From: Bacteroidales bacterium
GTDB taxonomy: Bacteria; Bacteroidota; Bacteroidia; Bacteroidales; UBA12170
Assembly: GCA_021158405.1 (NCBI GenBank)
Contig: JAGGUP010000147.1
Location: 1 to 55,190, forward strand
Reading direction: 5' to 3'
Length of the DNA stretch: 55,190 nt
Shown here in pieces: positions 8,466 to 16,413 of this stretch (positions are counted from its first letter, which is position 1; each line of letters starts with the position of its first letter). The notes beneath the pieces are model-generated. The model was not told where the DNA came from. It saw only the letters and a program-made list of their open reading frames with translations, and searched no databases. Both the position numbers and the translations under genes were made by a program.

Positions 8466-8473
8466 CAAAAATA
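8466..8473 (-). promoter_or_regulatory. TAxxTTTG promoter box for the DUF2795 gene
   Basis: TATTTTTG on the minus strand, 26 bases before the ATG at 8440. The 189 bases further upstream, to the end of the next gene, are AT-rich and show nothing else. Confidence 0.4.
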
Positions 8474-8662
8474 ATTTTTTTTTGCAATAAAACAAGATAC
8501 TTTTTTAAAACTACACTAAAAACTACAAACAACAGTTAATAAATATATTAAAAATAGATTCAATCTACTGAATATCAGTTTTATAAAATGGCATTTTGAA
8601 ATTTATTATTTTTTATTGTACAATAGAATAAAGTGAAAGCGAAAGCCTTCTGATTATTCCTT

Positions 8663-9634
8663 TTATTTGAGGGCAAATTTCTTAAGTCCCTCTGGAATTA
8701 AACTGTAACTAGTTGAAGGTGCAGGAATAATTATGCTTTGTCCTTGTTCCTCAATAATCTTCATCCCTTTCTCCTCATTAAAAAAGAATTCCAGAAAAGC
8801 ATTTGCCAGCTTAGGGCTTGGAGCATTCTTCAACTGAGTAATTCCATAAACCATTGGACTTCCCGATAAACTAAAAAACTCACCTGGTTTCTTTCCAAAA
8901 ATACTCACTTGAGCCTTCTCATACCATTCTTTTAAATTGGGATTTGACAAATTAATAGAATCGTTTAAAATCACCATATTTAAATGATGCTGCTGTGCAA
9001 CCGACTTATAAATATAAATATAATCAATGGCATTTACTTCCAATAAACCCAACAAATCGACTTCTTTAGGGCGGATAAAATTCTGATCTTTATCGAGTAT
9101 TTTCAAAATAGCAGGATTATTATTCTTCAAAGCTTCTAATTGCGTAGTCATTACCGATCGATACCCACAAGGATCGGAATTAGGATCTGCACGACCATAT
9201 ATAACATCAGGAGCAGCTAAAATATCAAACCAATTATTCGAATTAATCTCATCTGCTTTTTTTGCTTTATCCGTGTAGGCAATAACCATTTCATTTGCAG
9301 CAAAAGAAATATTCCAAGAAGCATAATCAGGAATTAAAAAGCGATCTATCACATTATAATCAGCCGATGCCATAATATCACAATCCTTTTTTAGCTCTGT
9401 GATTTTTCTTGTGCAAGCAACACTTCCGGCAGGTTCTAACAATACATTTACACCCGGATTTTCTTTCTCAAATTCTTCGGCAATCAATCGGAAAGGGACA
9501 GACAAAGAACCCGCATGAAAAATAATTAAATTGCCACTGAGACCTTCTTTATGACTTTTATTATTCCCATTCTGACAAGAAAAAAAAGTAAGTGCAAAAA
9601 TTGAAAAACCAAGTAATAAGTAGTTTCTTTTCAT
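8663..9634 (-). CDS. WtpA/ModA-like oxyanion-binding lipoprotein
   Basis: A 323-residue extracytoplasmic solute-binding protein. Residues 1-20 form a lipoprotein signal ending FFSC with C20 as the acylated cysteine. The mature part opens NLIIFHAGSLSVPF, and EPAGSVACTRKITE, DIMASADYNVID, YGRADPNSDPCGYRS and the late GSPMVYGITQLKNAP block match the tungstate/molybdate-binding WtpA group. In that group the Ser of AGSL and the Ser of GS.ACTRKI help bind the oxyanion, and a later Asp/Glu gives octahedral coordination. No permease or ATPase gene adjoins it: the neighbours are a DUF2795 gene and a rubrerythrin-like gene. The ligand is therefore inferred only. It has its own promoter box 19 bases upstream. 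Confidence 0.8.
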   Translation of the reverse strand: MKRNYLLLGFSIFALTFFSCQNGNNKSHKEGLSGNLIIFHAGSLSVPFRLIAEEFEKENPGVNVLLEPAGSVACTRKITELKKDCDIMASADYNVIDRFLIPDYASWNISFAANEMVIAYTDKAKKADEINSNNWFDILAAPDVIYGRADPNSDPCGYRSVMTTQLEALKNNNPAILKILDKDQNFIRPKEVDLLGLLEVNAIDYIYIYKSVAQQHHLNMVILNDSINLSNPNLKEWYEKAQVSIFGKKPGEFFSLSGSPMVYGITQLKNAPSPKLANAFLEFFFNEEKGMKIIEEQGQSIIIPAPSTSYSLIPEGLKKFALK

Positions 9635-9652
9635 CTTTAACTATTCGTTATG

Positions 9653-9660
9653 CAAAACTA
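9653..9660 (-). promoter_or_regulatory. TAxxTTTG promoter box for the WtpA-like gene
   Basis: TAGTTTTG on the minus strand ends 19 bases before the ATG at 9634, the commonest spacing in this window. Confidence 0.5.
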
Positions 9661-9728
9661 AACATATCGATAAAAAAACAATCACAAAAACATGATCTTT
9701 CAAAAATAAAATGGTTTTGGAAATTGGA

Positions 9729-10184
9729 TTAGTTTTCGCGCAAAATTACATCGTCGTATTCTATTTCAAATGCCATCTTGTGCTTAGCTTCTTCTTGAGC
9801 AAGCCCAACAAACAAGTCTTTCAATTGAGAATTTCCCGTAGTTGAAGCCAATTTCATATACAAGCGATACGCCGCTTTTTCACGCTTCATTGCCAAAATT
9901 AAAGCATCTTGATAACTCATATTTTCAGAAACAGCCTGACGGACAAGATAATCAGCCATTTTCATATCCAAAATGGTTTGCTTTTCCAATTGAAAAACGC
10001 CTTCTTTTTTAACAAAAATCAATTTTTCTTTATGACCAATCTCTTCATTTGCATAGAGAGTAAAGGTTTCACGAATGCTATTATCTTTTGTTTTACTTGC
10101 TAATTCGAAATAAAAATCAGCTGCATTTTGCTCATTTTCAATGGCAAAATCTAAAATTTCGTCTACTGTTTGAAAGGCTTTCAT
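9729..10184 (-). CDS. rubrerythrin-like ferritin-family protein (no rubredoxin domain)
   Basis: A 151-residue four-helix diiron protein. The iron-ligand pattern is present: Glu in FAIENEQNAADFY near 15, EEIGH near 46-51, KREKAAYRLY near 103 and EEAKH near 131-136. Family members reduce peroxide or protect anaerobes from oxygen. The C-terminal rubredoxin domain of classic rubrerythrin is absent, so electrons must come from a separate donor. I start at ATG 10184 (MKAFQTVDEILDF). A further 70 in-frame codons exist upstream, but they lack family similarity and would overlap the start of the divergent gap gene. Confidence 0.85.
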   Translation of the reverse strand: MKAFQTVDEILDFAIENEQNAADFYFELASKTKDNSIRETFTLYANEEIGHKEKLIFVKKEGVFQLEKQTILDMKMADYLVRQAVSENMSYQDALILAMKREKAAYRLYMKLASTTGNSQLKDLFVGLAQEEAKHKMAFEIEYDDVILREN

Positions 10185-10255
10185 GGCTTCAAATTTTAAT
10201 GTCGAAAGATAGGGATTTTCAACTATTGAACAGTCATCATGAAAGAAAAAGCTTC

Positions 10256-10263
10256 TAACTTTG
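10256..10263 (+). promoter_or_regulatory. TAxxTTTG promoter box for gap
   Basis: TAACTTTG ends 16 bases before the gap ATG. It lies only about 70 bases from the divergent rubrerythrin-like start. Confidence 0.5.
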
Positions 10264-10278
10264 CAAAAAAAATATATT

Positions 10279-11292
10279 ATGTCCAAAATTCGCTTGGCAA
10301 TAAATGGTTTTGGCCGAATTGGTCGTGCTACTTTTAGAACCCTCATTTCAAATAAAAATATAGAAGTTGTTGCTATTAACGACTTAACCGACACATTAAC
10401 ACTCGCTCATTTGCTAAAATACGATACGGTGCATCGTTTATTAAAAGTAGAAATAAGTTTTGATAAAAACCATTTAACCGTAAATGGATACAAAACCATT
10501 GTTTTCAAAGAAAAAGATCCTGAAAAATTGCCTTGGAAAGATCTAAACATTGATGTTGTAATTGAATCAACCGGTTTTTTTACCACAAAATTAGGAGCAG
10601 AAAAACATTTGATAGCGGGGGCAAAAAAAGTAATCTTATCAGCACCTGCCAAAGGTGAAAATAGCGAAGAAATTCCTTTTGTGGTCTTGGGAGTGAATAA
10701 TGAGGTGATTAAAAAAGCCGATCGTATTATTTCCAATGCCAGCTGTACAACGAATAATGTAGCTCCATTAATCAAAATTCTGGATGAAAAATGGGGGATT
10801 GAAAAAGGTTTTATAACTACTGTTCACAGTTACACGAAAGATCAAAATATACTGGATGGTCCACATTCCGATTTACGCCGTGGAAGAACTGCCGCTGAAA
10901 ATATTGTCCCAACAACTACTGGAGCGGCTAAAGCTGTAACCAGAATTTTTCCTCACTTGAAAAAAAATATTGGTGGTGCCGGAATTCGTGTTCCAGTTCC
11001 AGACGGATCGCTAACCGATTTTACATGTATACTTTTAAAACCGGCATGCGTCGACGAAATAAATGCAGCATTCAAAGTCGCAGCGGAAAACGAACTGAAA
11101 GGAATTTTAGAATATACCGAGGACCCCATAGTTTCCAGAGATGTAATTGGAAATACACATTCTGCTGTTTTCGATTCTAAATTAACGGCTGTTTTAGGTG
11201 ATAAGAATAAATTGGTAAAGGTGATTGCCTGGTATGATAATGAAATGGGTTATTCAAATCGTTTGGTGGAATTGGTGGAGCTTTTTGCTTGA
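10279..11292 (+). CDS. gap: type I glyceraldehyde-3-phosphate dehydrogenase
   Basis: The enzyme oxidises glyceraldehyde-3-phosphate to 1,3-bisphosphoglycerate with NAD+ in glycolysis. The 337 residues contain the NAD-binding INGFGRIGR (8-16), AINDL with an Asp near 35 that fits NAD rather than NADP preference, the catalytic ASCTTNN with C156, H183 in TVHSYTKDQ, and SDLRRGRTAAENIVPTTTGAAKAV. The C-terminal WYDNEMGYSNRLVEL is canonical. An in-frame TTG at 10261 would add six residues but lies in the promoter box, so ATG 10279 is the start. It is a single-gene unit. It generates NADH that the downstream hydrogenase locus could reoxidise. Confidence 0.97.
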   Translation: MSKIRLAINGFGRIGRATFRTLISNKNIEVVAINDLTDTLTLAHLLKYDTVHRLLKVEISFDKNHLTVNGYKTIVFKEKDPEKLPWKDLNIDVVIESTGFFTTKLGAEKHLIAGAKKVILSAPAKGENSEEIPFVVLGVNNEVIKKADRIISNASCTTNNVAPLIKILDEKWGIEKGFITTVHSYTKDQNILDGPHSDLRRGRTAAENIVPTTTGAAKAVTRIFPHLKKNIGGAGIRVPVPDGSLTDFTCILLKPACVDEINAAFKVAAENELKGILEYTEDPIVSRDVIGNTHSAVFDSKLTAVLGDKNKLVKVIAWYDNEMGYSNRLVELVELFA

Positions 11293-11357
11293 TAGAAAAA
11301 GTTAATCATCATCTAATCTTTATAATCAATGTCGTTTCATATCTTTTATTAAAAAAC

Positions 11358-11581
11358 GCCACTAATGCACTAATACCAAATTAATACCAAAACTACCGAC
11401 AAATTTATTATCTTTTTACGTTTCACTTCAGTAAAAATTTGAACTTTGTGAAACAAAAAAACATTTAGAATTTATATCGGCAATTTTGATCTCAAATTGG
11501 TATAATAAAACAAATTGCTATTAATGTTTGCATTAATATTATTCGTGAATTACCTTCGGTGAGGGCGTTGCCGTTCGTGGC
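11358..11581. repeat. spacer with degenerate inverted-repeat ends between gap and fumC
   Basis: This 348-base spacer holds no gene. It opens GCCACTAATGCACTAAT and closes with ATTCGTGAATT and GTTCGTGGC, so its outer ends are roughly complementary (GCCAC against GTGGC, with partial similarity inside). Near the middle, GTTTCAC and GTGAAAC form a short inverted repeat. It may be a decayed dispersed element. The assignment is weak. Confidence 0.3.
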
Positions 11582-11583
11582 AA

Positions 11584-11616
11584 TAAAAAACCCACACCAA
11601 AATTAATTGATGCGGG
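11584..11616 (-). terminator. rho-independent terminator of fumC
   Basis: On the minus strand, CCCGCATC pairs with GGTGTGGG (with G-T wobbles) around a ten-base AT-rich loop, followed by a run of six T. It lies 24 bases after the fumC stop. Confidence 0.75.
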
Positions 11617-11640
11617 TCAAATTTTTAATTAAAACAAATA

Positions 11641-13035
11641 CTAACGATGTCCTAACATTTTCTTAGGATCGACAATCTCAGTAAATTCCGCATCTGTTAA
11701 GTAGCCAAGGGCTAAAGTAGCTTCGCGAAGAGTACTTCCTTCTTTATGCGCTTTTTTAGCAATTTGTGCTGCTTTTTCATAACCAATATGAGTATTTAAA
11801 GCCGTAACTAACATCAAAGAGCTTTCCAGATTGTGTTGAATATTTTTCAAATTGGCTTCAACTCCTACCATAGCATTATTGGCAAAAGAAACACAAGCAT
11901 CACCTAACAAACGAGCCGATTGCAATAAATTAGAAATCATAACGGGCTTAAAAACATTCAATTGAAAATGTCCTTGCATACCGCCTACGGTTATCGCTGC
12001 ATCATTTCCAATAACTTGAGCACAAACCATAGTTAATGCTTCATTTTGTGTTGGATTTACTTTACCAGGCATAATTGAAGATCCAGGTTCATTTGCAGGA
12101 AGGTTAATCTCTCCAATACTACAGCGAGGTCCGGAAGCTAAATAACGTACATTATTAGCAATATGCATCAAGCTAACCGCTAAAGTTTTTAAAGCACCCG
12201 AAGTTTCAACTACAGCATCATGAGCCGATAAAGCTTCGTATTTATTTGGAGCAGTAATAAATGGCAAACCAGTTAAGTCTGCGATTTTCCCAGCTACGTT
12301 AGCGTCATATCCTACGGGTGTATTTAAACCTGTACCAACTGCTGTTCCACCTAATGCCAATTCAGACAAATGTTCTAGAGTTGCTTCTAATGCTTTCAAT
12401 CCATGATCGAGCTGAGAAACATATCCCGAGAATTCCTGACCAAGAGTTAAAGGTGTAGCATCCATCCAGTGAGTACGACCTGTTTTTGCAATATCCACAA
12501 ATTCTTCTGCTTTTTTAGCTATGGTATCACGCAAAAGTTTTACACCGGGAATAGTCACTTCCATAATCAACTTATAAGCAGCAATATGCATAGCGGTTGG
12601 AAAAGTGTCGTTAGAAGATTGCGATTTGTTTACATCATCATTTGGATGAATTAATTTTGCTCCTGCTCCAAGCTTATTTCCAGCCAATACATGAGCCCTA
12701 TTCGAAATCACCTCATTTACGTTCATATTTGATTGTGTTCCTGAACCAGTTTGCCAGATCACTAATGGAAAGTTATCGTATAATTTTCCATCTAAAATTT
12801 CATCGGCTACTTTTGCAATTAAGTCTGCTTTTTCGCGAGCCATTCCGCCAATCTCAGCATTTGTTAAAGCTGCTGCTTTTTTTAAATAAGCAAAAGCATC
12901 AATAATTTCCCTTGGCATTGAAGCTTCAGGACCAATTTTAAAGTTCATTTTTGAACGTTGTGTCTGTGCACCCCAATATTTATTGGCAGGAACTTCAATA
13001 GATCCCATGGTGTCTTTTTCAATTCTATATTCCAT
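11641..13035 (-). CDS. fumC: class II fumarate hydratase
   Basis: Interconverts fumarate and L-malate without an iron-sulfur cluster. The 464 residues match the family norm of about 460-467. The three superfamily blocks are present: [14 protein letters not shown] near 96-109, [10 protein letters not shown] near 186-195 with the catalytic His region, and the signature [10 protein letters not shown] at 318-327, whose serine loop carries the catalytic base. It is a single-gene unit with its own terminator. In an anaerobe it would serve the reductive branch from oxaloacetate or malate to fumarate, which fits the citrate lyase genes in the same window. Confidence 0.97.
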   Translation of the reverse strand: MEYRIEKDTMGSIEVPANKYWGAQTQRSKMNFKIGPEASMPREIIDAFAYLKKAAALTNAEIGGMAREKADLIAKVADEILDGKLYDNFPLVIWQTGSGTQSNMNVNEVISNRAHVLAGNKLGAGAKLIHPNDDVNKSQSSNDTFPTAMHIAAYKLIMEVTIPGVKLLRDTIAKKAEEFVDIAKTGRTHWMDATPLTLGQEFSGYVSQLDHGLKALEATLEHLSELALGGTAVGTGLNTPVGYDANVAGKIADLTGLPFITAPNKYEALSAHDAVVETSGALKTLAVSLMHIANNVRYLASGPRCSIGEINLPANEPGSSIMPGKVNPTQNEALTMVCAQVIGNDAAITVGGMQGHFQLNVFKPVMISNLLQSARLLGDACVSFANNAMVGVEANLKNIQHNLESSLMLVTALNTHIGYEKAAQIAKKAHKEGSTLREATLALGYLTDAEFTEIVDPKKMLGHR

Positions 13036-13081
13036 TTTGTATAATTTGTTATTTGGTTATTCTCTTTCTATTTTCTTCTCA

Positions 13082-13432
13082 TTACTTTTTGAAAAGTAGT
13101 TCCACATTTTCAGTGGGATCGCCTATTACTGCGCTATTGTCTTTAATGATAATTGGCCGCTGAATAAGTTTAGGATTTTTCACTAAAATCTTCACCCATT
13201 CCTTGTCGCTAAACTCTTTTCCTTTGAATTCCAACTTATAAACGGCTTCTTGTTTGCGAATGATTTGTTTGGGTTTTTTGTTTAGCTTTTCCAACGTCTG
13301 GGTTAAACTTTCAATCGTAAAAGGATGGTCTTTTAAATAGTACTTCAACTCAAAATCGTCCGTAAAACTTTCAAGGGCTTGCAGTCCGGTACGTGACTTT
13401 TTACATCTTGGGTTGTGATAAATTGTAATCAT
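13082..13432 (-). CDS. ArsC/Spx-family thioredoxin-fold protein (arsenate reductase-like)
   Basis: A 116-residue protein opening MITIYHNPRCKKSRTGLQ, with C10 in the NPxCxxSR motif that binds arsenate in glutaredoxin-linked ArsC proteins. The later RPIIIKDNSAVIGDP corresponds to the RPI block with the conserved Arg. Only one cysteine is present, as in ArsC rather than the CxxC type of Spx. I start at ATG 13432; an in-frame TTG at 13441 would add three residues. No ars transporter or ArsR is nearby, so a true arsenate role is uncertain. The related YfgD/YffB branches are an alternative. Confidence 0.8.
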   Translation of the reverse strand: MITIYHNPRCKKSRTGLQALESFTDDFELKYYLKDHPFTIESLTQTLEKLNKKPKQIIRKQEAVYKLEFKGKEFSDKEWVKILVKNPKLIQRPIIIKDNSAVIGDPTENVELLFKK

Positions 13433-13455
13433 AAGAAACAAATCTCTTCAAAGCT

Positions 13456-13463
13456 CAAAGTTA
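13456..13463 (-). promoter_or_regulatory. TAxxTTTG promoter box for the ArsC-like gene
   Basis: TAACTTTG on the minus strand, 24 bases before the ATG at 13432. Confidence 0.45.
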
Positions 13464-13548
13464 GGAAATAATCGACTTGCATGGGGATAATTTTGTTAAT
13501 ATAGAACGGTTTTAGAATAGAAATGCGTCAGCTTTTTTCTAATTTCTC

Positions 13549-13556
13549 TATGTTTG
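13549..13556 (+). promoter_or_regulatory. TAxxTTTG promoter box for the TSUP permease gene
   Basis: TATGTTTG ends 14 bases before the ATG at 13570. Confidence 0.5.
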
Positions 13557-13569
13557 CAAAAAACAATAC

Positions 13570-14352
13570 ATGACTCTTATCGACTTCTTTATTTTAGTTA
13601 GTGCAGGAATAGCTGTTGGCTTTATCAATACCTTGGCCGGAGGAGGCTCAACGATATCTCTTTCAATATTAATGCTTTTAGGTTTATCACCGGCAATGGC
13701 TAACGGTACAAACCGCATTGGTATTGCTATTCAGAATATTGTTGGAGTAAGCAGCTTTAAACAACAAGGCGTTCTCGACACAAGAAAAGGTTTTTTATTG
13801 GCCATTCCAGCAACTGTCGGTTCTGTTGTTGGCGCTTTTATTGCCGTAGATTTAAACGAAGCTATTTTTGAAAAAACAATGGCAGTCATTCTTTTGGTTA
13901 TGCTCGTTTTTACACTTTTTAATCCACAAAAGCTTATTAAAGAACAATCAACACTCGTAAACAAAAAACTCAGTTGGAAACAATATGTTTTGTTTTTCTT
14001 TATTGGGATATATGGTGGGTTTATTCATGTAGGCATTGGTTATTTCCTGTTGGCTTCTTTAATTATGGGAGTCGGCTACGAATTGGTAAAAGCCAACGCT
14101 GTTAAAGTATTGATTGTTTTATTGTATACTCCTTTTTCCTTAGCCGTTTTTATATGGAACGATATGATTAATTATAAAATGGGATTCACATTAGCAATTG
14201 GCACAGCAATAGGCGCTTTCATTGCCAGTCGCTTAGCTGTAAAACGAGGTGCAGAATTTGTTCGCTGGGTTATCGTAGTTATTATTCTTTTAACGACAGC
14301 ACATTTGTTTGGAATTATTGATTTTGAACAATTCTTTCATCCTAATAAATAA
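13570..14352 (+). CDS. TauE/SafE (TSUP) family membrane permease
   Basis: A 260-residue polytopic inner-membrane protein with about eight hydrophobic segments. It opens with the duplicated-half hallmark GFINTLAGGGSTISLSILMLLG and LSPAMANGTNR; the second half shows GGFIHVGIGYFLLASLI and VKANAVKVLIVLLYT. The family moves sulfite, sulfoacetate, sulfonate-related or other organic anions. The substrate here cannot be told, since neither neighbour is a sulfur-metabolism gene. It is a single-gene unit ending at a hairpin terminator shared with the convergent RluA-family gene. Confidence 0.85.
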   Translation: MTLIDFFILVSAGIAVGFINTLAGGGSTISLSILMLLGLSPAMANGTNRIGIAIQNIVGVSSFKQQGVLDTRKGFLLAIPATVGSVVGAFIAVDLNEAIFEKTMAVILLVMLVFTLFNPQKLIKEQSTLVNKKLSWKQYVLFFFIGIYGGFIHVGIGYFLLASLIMGVGYELVKANAVKVLIVLLYTPFSLAVFIWNDMINYKMGFTLAIGTAIGAFIASRLAVKRGAEFVRWVIVVIILLTTAHLFGIIDFEQFFHPNK

Positions 14353-14383
14353 ATCATTCCAATCAATAAATCAGTCTGGTTTT

Positions 14384-14402
14384 AAAAACCTACCGGGTTT
14401 TT
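14384..14402. terminator. bidirectional hairpin terminator
   Basis: AAAAACC and GGTTTTT form a seven-pair stem around a TACCG loop, with further T after it and A before it. It sits in the 54-base gap between the convergent TSUP and RluA-family genes. Confidence 0.65.
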
Positions 14403-14406
14403 TATC

Positions 14407-15054
14407 TTATTGGGACTTTGTATCGTGGTAATTTACGAGCGATTTAAAGTACAATGGAATCTCCGTTTGAAAAATCATTTCTTTTTTTGTGTAAGGATGT
14501 AGAATACTTAAGGAAAAAGAGTGAAGTCCCAAGCGCTTGATTTCTTTCTTTTTTTCTCCATACATTTTGTCACCCACTACTGCATGTCCCATCTCGGAGA
14601 AATGTACCCTAATTTGGTTTTTCCTACCGGTATGCAACTTGATTTCGAGCAAACTCAAATTACGGTGGAATTTTAACACTTTATAACCTGTTTTTGCAAA
14701 CTTTCCTTTTTTAGGATCATTTACAGAATAGACACGATGCGCTGTATTCTCAACTAAATAAGAGGTAATTTCGCCTTCTCTATTTGGCAGTTTCCCATAA
14801 ATGACTGCGACATATTTTTTACTAAACTCTTGCCAATTATCCTGCAAATAGCGTTTTGCCTGTTCATTTTTTGCAAAAACCAGAATCCCTGAAGTATCTT
14901 TATCCAAACGATGAACAATAAAGATTCTGTTTTTTGATCGAATATTTCCTTTTTTTACATAATCAGTCAAATGAAAATAAGCCGTTTTTTGTCTTTCCCT
15001 TTCGGCTCCAATGGTCAACAAACCATTTATTTTGTCCACAACCAAAATATCCAT
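14407..15054 (-). CDS. RluA-family pseudouridine synthase, probably with a frameshifted 5' end
   Basis: Converts specific uridines in rRNA or tRNA to pseudouridine. The catalytic motif HRLDKDTSGILVF near 48-60 holds the essential Asp, and LHTGRKNQIRVHF near 140-152 is the second conserved block. The 215-residue chain from ATG 15054 begins DILVVDKINGLL, directly at the catalytic domain. In the same frame upstream lie 22 more codons that read like family sequence (SFKSPSKKHQPHGLTILYED), but they end at a TAA (15121-15123) with no start codon. A plausible ATG at 15151 is in another frame. A one-base insertion in the A-rich stretch would explain this. The catalytic core is intact, so the enzyme may still be made from 15054. 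The target nucleotide is unknown. Confidence 0.85.
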   Translation of the reverse strand: MDILVVDKINGLLTIGAERERQKTAYFHLTDYVKKGNIRSKNRIFIVHRLDKDTSGILVFAKNEQAKRYLQDNWQEFSKKYVAVIYGKLPNREGEITSYLVENTAHRVYSVNDPKKGKFAKTGYKVLKFHRNLSLLEIKLHTGRKNQIRVHFSEMGHAVVGDKMYGEKKKEIKRLGLHSFSLSILHPYTKKEMIFQTEIPLYFKSLVNYHDTKSQ

Positions 15055-15151
15055 ATCCTCATATAGAATAGTAAGCCCGTGAGGCTGATGTTTCTTAGAT
15101 GGACTTTTAAATGATGATTTTTATTTTATCCGCTTTTAGGAGTCTTTTCAT

Positions 15152-15552
15152 TCGAAGGATCCAGTCTAATTTACATCAAACAGTTCTTACAATCGAAATT
15201 CAGCAAATACTTCCTATTCTGATCTTCGAGATAAAGAAACTCTTTTGGTGTGCTTTTTGCTCCTTAAAATCGCTCACAATATTCCAATTCATATTTACAA
15301 TAACGCGTTGTCATTAAAAGCTGATCCTCTTTTGAGGTGCTTATTTCAAGTGCTTTCTCCTGCTTTTGAATCTTCGAATAAACCGAGTTGAAATCCTATT
15401 GAGTTTCGAAAACCTGATAGGGTTCTTGATGTTTTTAAAAAATGAGCATAAACCTGAGTACGTTTTAATAAAAAAATTTATTTGTTTTTGCTATGGTATT
15501 TAATCCCTTATAATTTGAAAGCGATAATAATTATGCTGCAATAATTTTATTG
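15152..15552. other. non-coding spacer between the RluA-family gene and the transposase gene
   Basis: About 400 bases with no convincing gene or RNA. One short palindrome, AACC-TGATAG-GGTT, near 15414-15427 resembles the terminator stem at 14384 but lacks a strong T-tract. The 3' part is very AT-rich. Confidence 0.4.
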
Positions 15553-16206
15553 TCAATAAAAATTATCTTCCTTCCAGTTTGATGGATTGTTTGCAATGTA
15601 TTTTTGAATGCGTTCAAATGATTCCTTATTTCTAATAATATGGTCATGAAAACGTGATTGCCAGGTAAAATTGAAATTTATTTTCCGTATTTCAAACGAA
15701 CAATACCCTTTATACCAGCGTATTGTACGTGAAATATTTTTATTTATCATTGGGTTTTTATTGCCGGCAAAACCGCCTATGGTTTTGGTTGTTGGGGTTT
15801 TGGTTGTTGGGAATGGGGTTTCATGCAACGGGAATGGGGTTTCGCGCGTTGGAAATGGTAAAGACGCGATTAATTGCGTCTCTACGTCACCAACACTATA
15901 ATTCGTATCCAATTTATCAATTATCAATATCCGATGAACATGGTTCGGCATTACAACAAAAATTCCCAATTCTATAAACGAAAAATGATTCGGTATTTCC
16001 AGCCAATATTGTTCGGCTATTTTACCTATTTCAGATAATTTTATTTCCCCATCTGCAATTTTGCCAAAATAATGTTCATGGTTTTTAGTGCAAATAGTGA
16101 TAAAATACGCGCCATTTTTACCATAATCCCATGTTTGCAATCTGGCAGACGGTATGCGGTATTTGTTTTGGAATTTTCCATACAATCTCTTGATTTTAAA
16201 ACCCAA
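15553..16206 (-). CDS. REP-associated tyrosine transposase-like HUH protein (RAYT/Y1_Tnp)
   Basis: A 217-residue relative of the IS200/IS605 TnpA fold. GAYFITICT (32-40) is the first strand, MPNHVH (86-91) carries the HUH histidines H89 and H91, and RFHDHIIRNKESFERIQKYIANNP (185-208) is the conserved end, with Y203 the likely nucleophile. RAYTs nick and join single-stranded palindromes and move REP elements. Residues about 105-150, between the HUH and Tyr parts, are a low-complexity insert encoded by tandem DNA repeats and a REP-like palindrome. No ATG precedes MPNHVH; the open frame upstream has only a TTG at 16206 before a stop at 16219, so the start is doubtful and the gene may be decaying. 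Confidence 0.75.
   Translation of the reverse strand: MGFKIKRLYGKFQNKYRIPSARLQTWDYGKNGAYFITICTKNHEHYFGKIADGEIKLSEIGKIAEQYWLEIPNHFSFIELGIFVVMPNHVHRILIIDKLDTNYSVGDVETQLIASLPFPTRETPFPLHETPFPTTKTPTTKTIGGFAGNKNPMINKNISRTIRWYKGYCSFEIRKINFNFTWQSRFHDHIIRNKESFERIQKYIANNPSNWKEDNFY
15781..15843. repeat. two short tandem repeats inside the transposase gene
   Basis: A 15-base unit (GGTTTTGGTTGTTGG) occurs twice back to back at 15781-15810 and encodes PTTKT twice. A 14-base unit (GGGAATGGGGTTTC) occurs at 15809-15822 and 15830-15843, 21 bases apart, and encodes part of ETPFP twice. Both periods are multiples of three, so the frame stays open. Confidence 0.85.
15858..15885. repeat. REP-like palindrome inside the transposase gene
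   Basis: GTAAAGACGCGATT and AATTGCGTCTCTAC pair at 12 of 14 positions with no loop spacer. Its core is close to the GTAGAGACGC...GCGTCTCTAC palindromes that I recall as frequent near RAYT genes. It falls within residues 108-116 of the protein. Confidence 0.6.
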
Positions 16207-16251
16207 ATCTTCTAAATTTCAAATTATATTTGTTCCTTTTAAGAATGCATT

Positions 16252-16413
16252 TAGGACTTGTTGCGAAATAATTACTCCGTTTATGCTCGTTCTTTTACCC
16301 GTTAACCTTGTTAAAAAGTCTCGCCGTAGCTCTGCTATGCCTGCGTTTTTTGCCTCGTTACCGAACAAAATAACTTCGCCTGATCAGAGAACTTATTTCG
16401 TAACAAGCCCTTA
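16252..16413. mobile_element. MITE-like non-coding element with about 20-base terminal inverted repeats
   Basis: The left end, TAGGACTTGTTGCGAAATAA (16252-16271), is matched by an inverted copy at 16393-16413, TTATTTCGTAACAAGCCC and following, with 17 of 19 aligned positions complementary. The 120 bases between encode nothing convincing. The right end overlaps the stop codon of the dCMP deaminase gene (16411-16413), so the element sits directly at that gene's 3' end. No transposase with matching ends is in the window, and I could not define a target-site duplication. Confidence 0.6.

Noticed and set aside
10185-10394. In-frame 70-codon extension at the start of the rubrerythrin-like gene
   Set aside because: It shows no family similarity, contains basic and aromatic low-quality text, and overlaps the promoter and first 116 bases of the divergent gap gene. 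The family start fits ATG 10184.
13082-13432. Arsenic resistance operon
   Set aside because: Only a single ArsC/Spx-type gene is present, with no ArsR, ArsB or Acr3. Its other neighbours are fumC and a TSUP permease.
15781-15843. Closely spaced repeats that could suggest a CRISPR array
   Set aside because: The units are 14-15 bases, occur only twice each, have no regular unique spacers and lie in frame inside a transposase gene. No cas genes are present.
15416-15977. Plus-strand open frames across the transposase region
   Set aside because: They mirror the repeat-bearing transposase gene on the other strand, consist of low-complexity text and lack any recognisable domain.
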